Notes under the pieces: generated by a model
What the model was told of the DNA's origin: nothing
The model's input: only the letters and a program-made list of their open reading frames with translations
Database searches by the model: none
From: Flammeovirgaceae bacterium
GTDB taxonomy: Bacteria > Bacteroidota > Bacteroidia > Cytophagales > MED-G16
Direction of reading: 5' to 3'
DNA: 15,872 nt
NCBI GenBank assembly: GCA_002697405.1
Contig: NZVP01000004.1
Span: 9,465-25,336, forward strand
Part shown: piece by piece, positions 15,739 through 15,872 of the stretch
Layout: each line of letters begins with the position of its first letter
Numbering within the stretch: position 1 is the first letter of the stretch
Program-made: the position numbers and the translations under genes

Positions 15739-15872
15739 ATGAAATTTAATTTTCTATATAGTATTTTATTCCTGTTTCTATTTGCATGTGAGACTTCTTA
15801 TGATTCTTCTAAGGAATTAAGTATTAATATTCAAATAGAAGGAGAAGATATTACGGGAGAAGTTAGGTTACA
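15739..15872 (+). CDS. Lipoprotein, N-terminal part (runs off right edge)
   Basis: Only 44 codons and two bases are in the window. Residues 1-16 form a hydrophobic signal ending in a lipobox LFAC with Cys17 as the acylated residue. The mature part then begins with a Ser/Thr/Glu-rich linker and a strand-like stretch, INIQIEGEDITGEVRL (29-44). The visible part resembles the opening of Bacteroidota lipoproteins with a DUF4369-type beta domain, which often precede a thioredoxin/TlpA domain, but that is a guess from a few residues. No Asp follows Cys17 at +2 (it is Glu-Thr). It starts 55 bases after the alaS stop on the same strand, with no clear promoter match, so it may be co-transcribed with alaS. 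Confidence 0.72.
   Translation, partial: MKFNFLYSILFLFLFACETSYDSSKELSINIQIEGEDITGEVRL

Noticed and set aside
1..15872. Search for CRISPR arrays, tRNA/rRNA genes, insertion sequences, att sites and defence or toxin-antitoxin genes
   Set aside because: No repeated spaced units, tRNA-like cloverleaf segments, transposase or integrase motifs, or terminal inverted repeats were seen by eye, and intergenic space totals only a few hundred bases.

Overview
The window looks like ordinary chromosomal core from an AT-rich (roughly 28-30% GC by eye) member of the Bacteroidota, most likely an uncultured, compact-genome marine Flavobacteriales lineage. The phylum call rests on several things seen directly: a Bacteroidota-type RNA polymerase omega subunit, a PorD/DUF4835 protein of type IX secretion, an OstA-like LPS-transport protein with many repeats, Bacteroidota-type FabI and TilS, and matches to the Bacteroidota promoter -7 element TAnnTTTG in intergenic regions. 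The order-level guess is inference. The standard genetic code fits throughout, and the genes are packed with almost no spacers (the largest is 72 bases).

Layout. Positions 4938 down to the left edge hold a seven-gene minus-strand run: ostA-like, bamD, rpoZ, porD, a 63-residue membrane protein, fabI and the start of ispE. Gaps run from an 8-base overlap to 14 bases, so this is very probably one operon for envelope biogenesis, transcription, lipid and isoprenoid supply. A 63-base divergent spacer separates it from the plus-strand genes tilS, mdh, ppk1, a Gfo/Idh/MocA oxidoreductase and a TIM-barrel sugar isomerase/epimerase-like protein (5002-11662). Within these, mdh and ppk1 overlap as TAATG, and the last two form a tight pair. 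This block meets, tail to tail and sharing a TTAA palindrome as reciprocal stop codons, a minus-strand pair: a MerR-type regulator and an M23 (LytM) peptidase. A 72-base divergent spacer with candidate promoters on both strands leads to plus-strand alaS. The right edge holds the first 44 codons of a lipoprotein.

How the genes fit together. The left operon supplies LPS transport (OstA-like), outer-membrane protein assembly (BamD), type IX secretion (PorD), fatty-acid elongation (FabI) and isoprenoid precursors (IspE), along with a polymerase subunit. TilS and AlaS serve translation. Mdh and Ppk1 belong to central carbon and polyphosphate metabolism. The Gfo/Idh plus TIM-barrel pair suggests an unidentified carbohydrate oxidation step. 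The MerR/M23 pair next to divergent alaS is a familiar Bacteroidota arrangement.

I found no mobile element, CRISPR array, tRNA or rRNA gene, phage gene or defence system, and no gene-free stretch over 300 bases. Nothing here supports a novel multi-gene system. The most useful oddities are the apparent absence of coaBC and recN from a usually conserved cluster, the small membrane protein in the position recN would occupy, the head-on candidate promoters between the M23 gene and alaS, and the gene-end overlaps.
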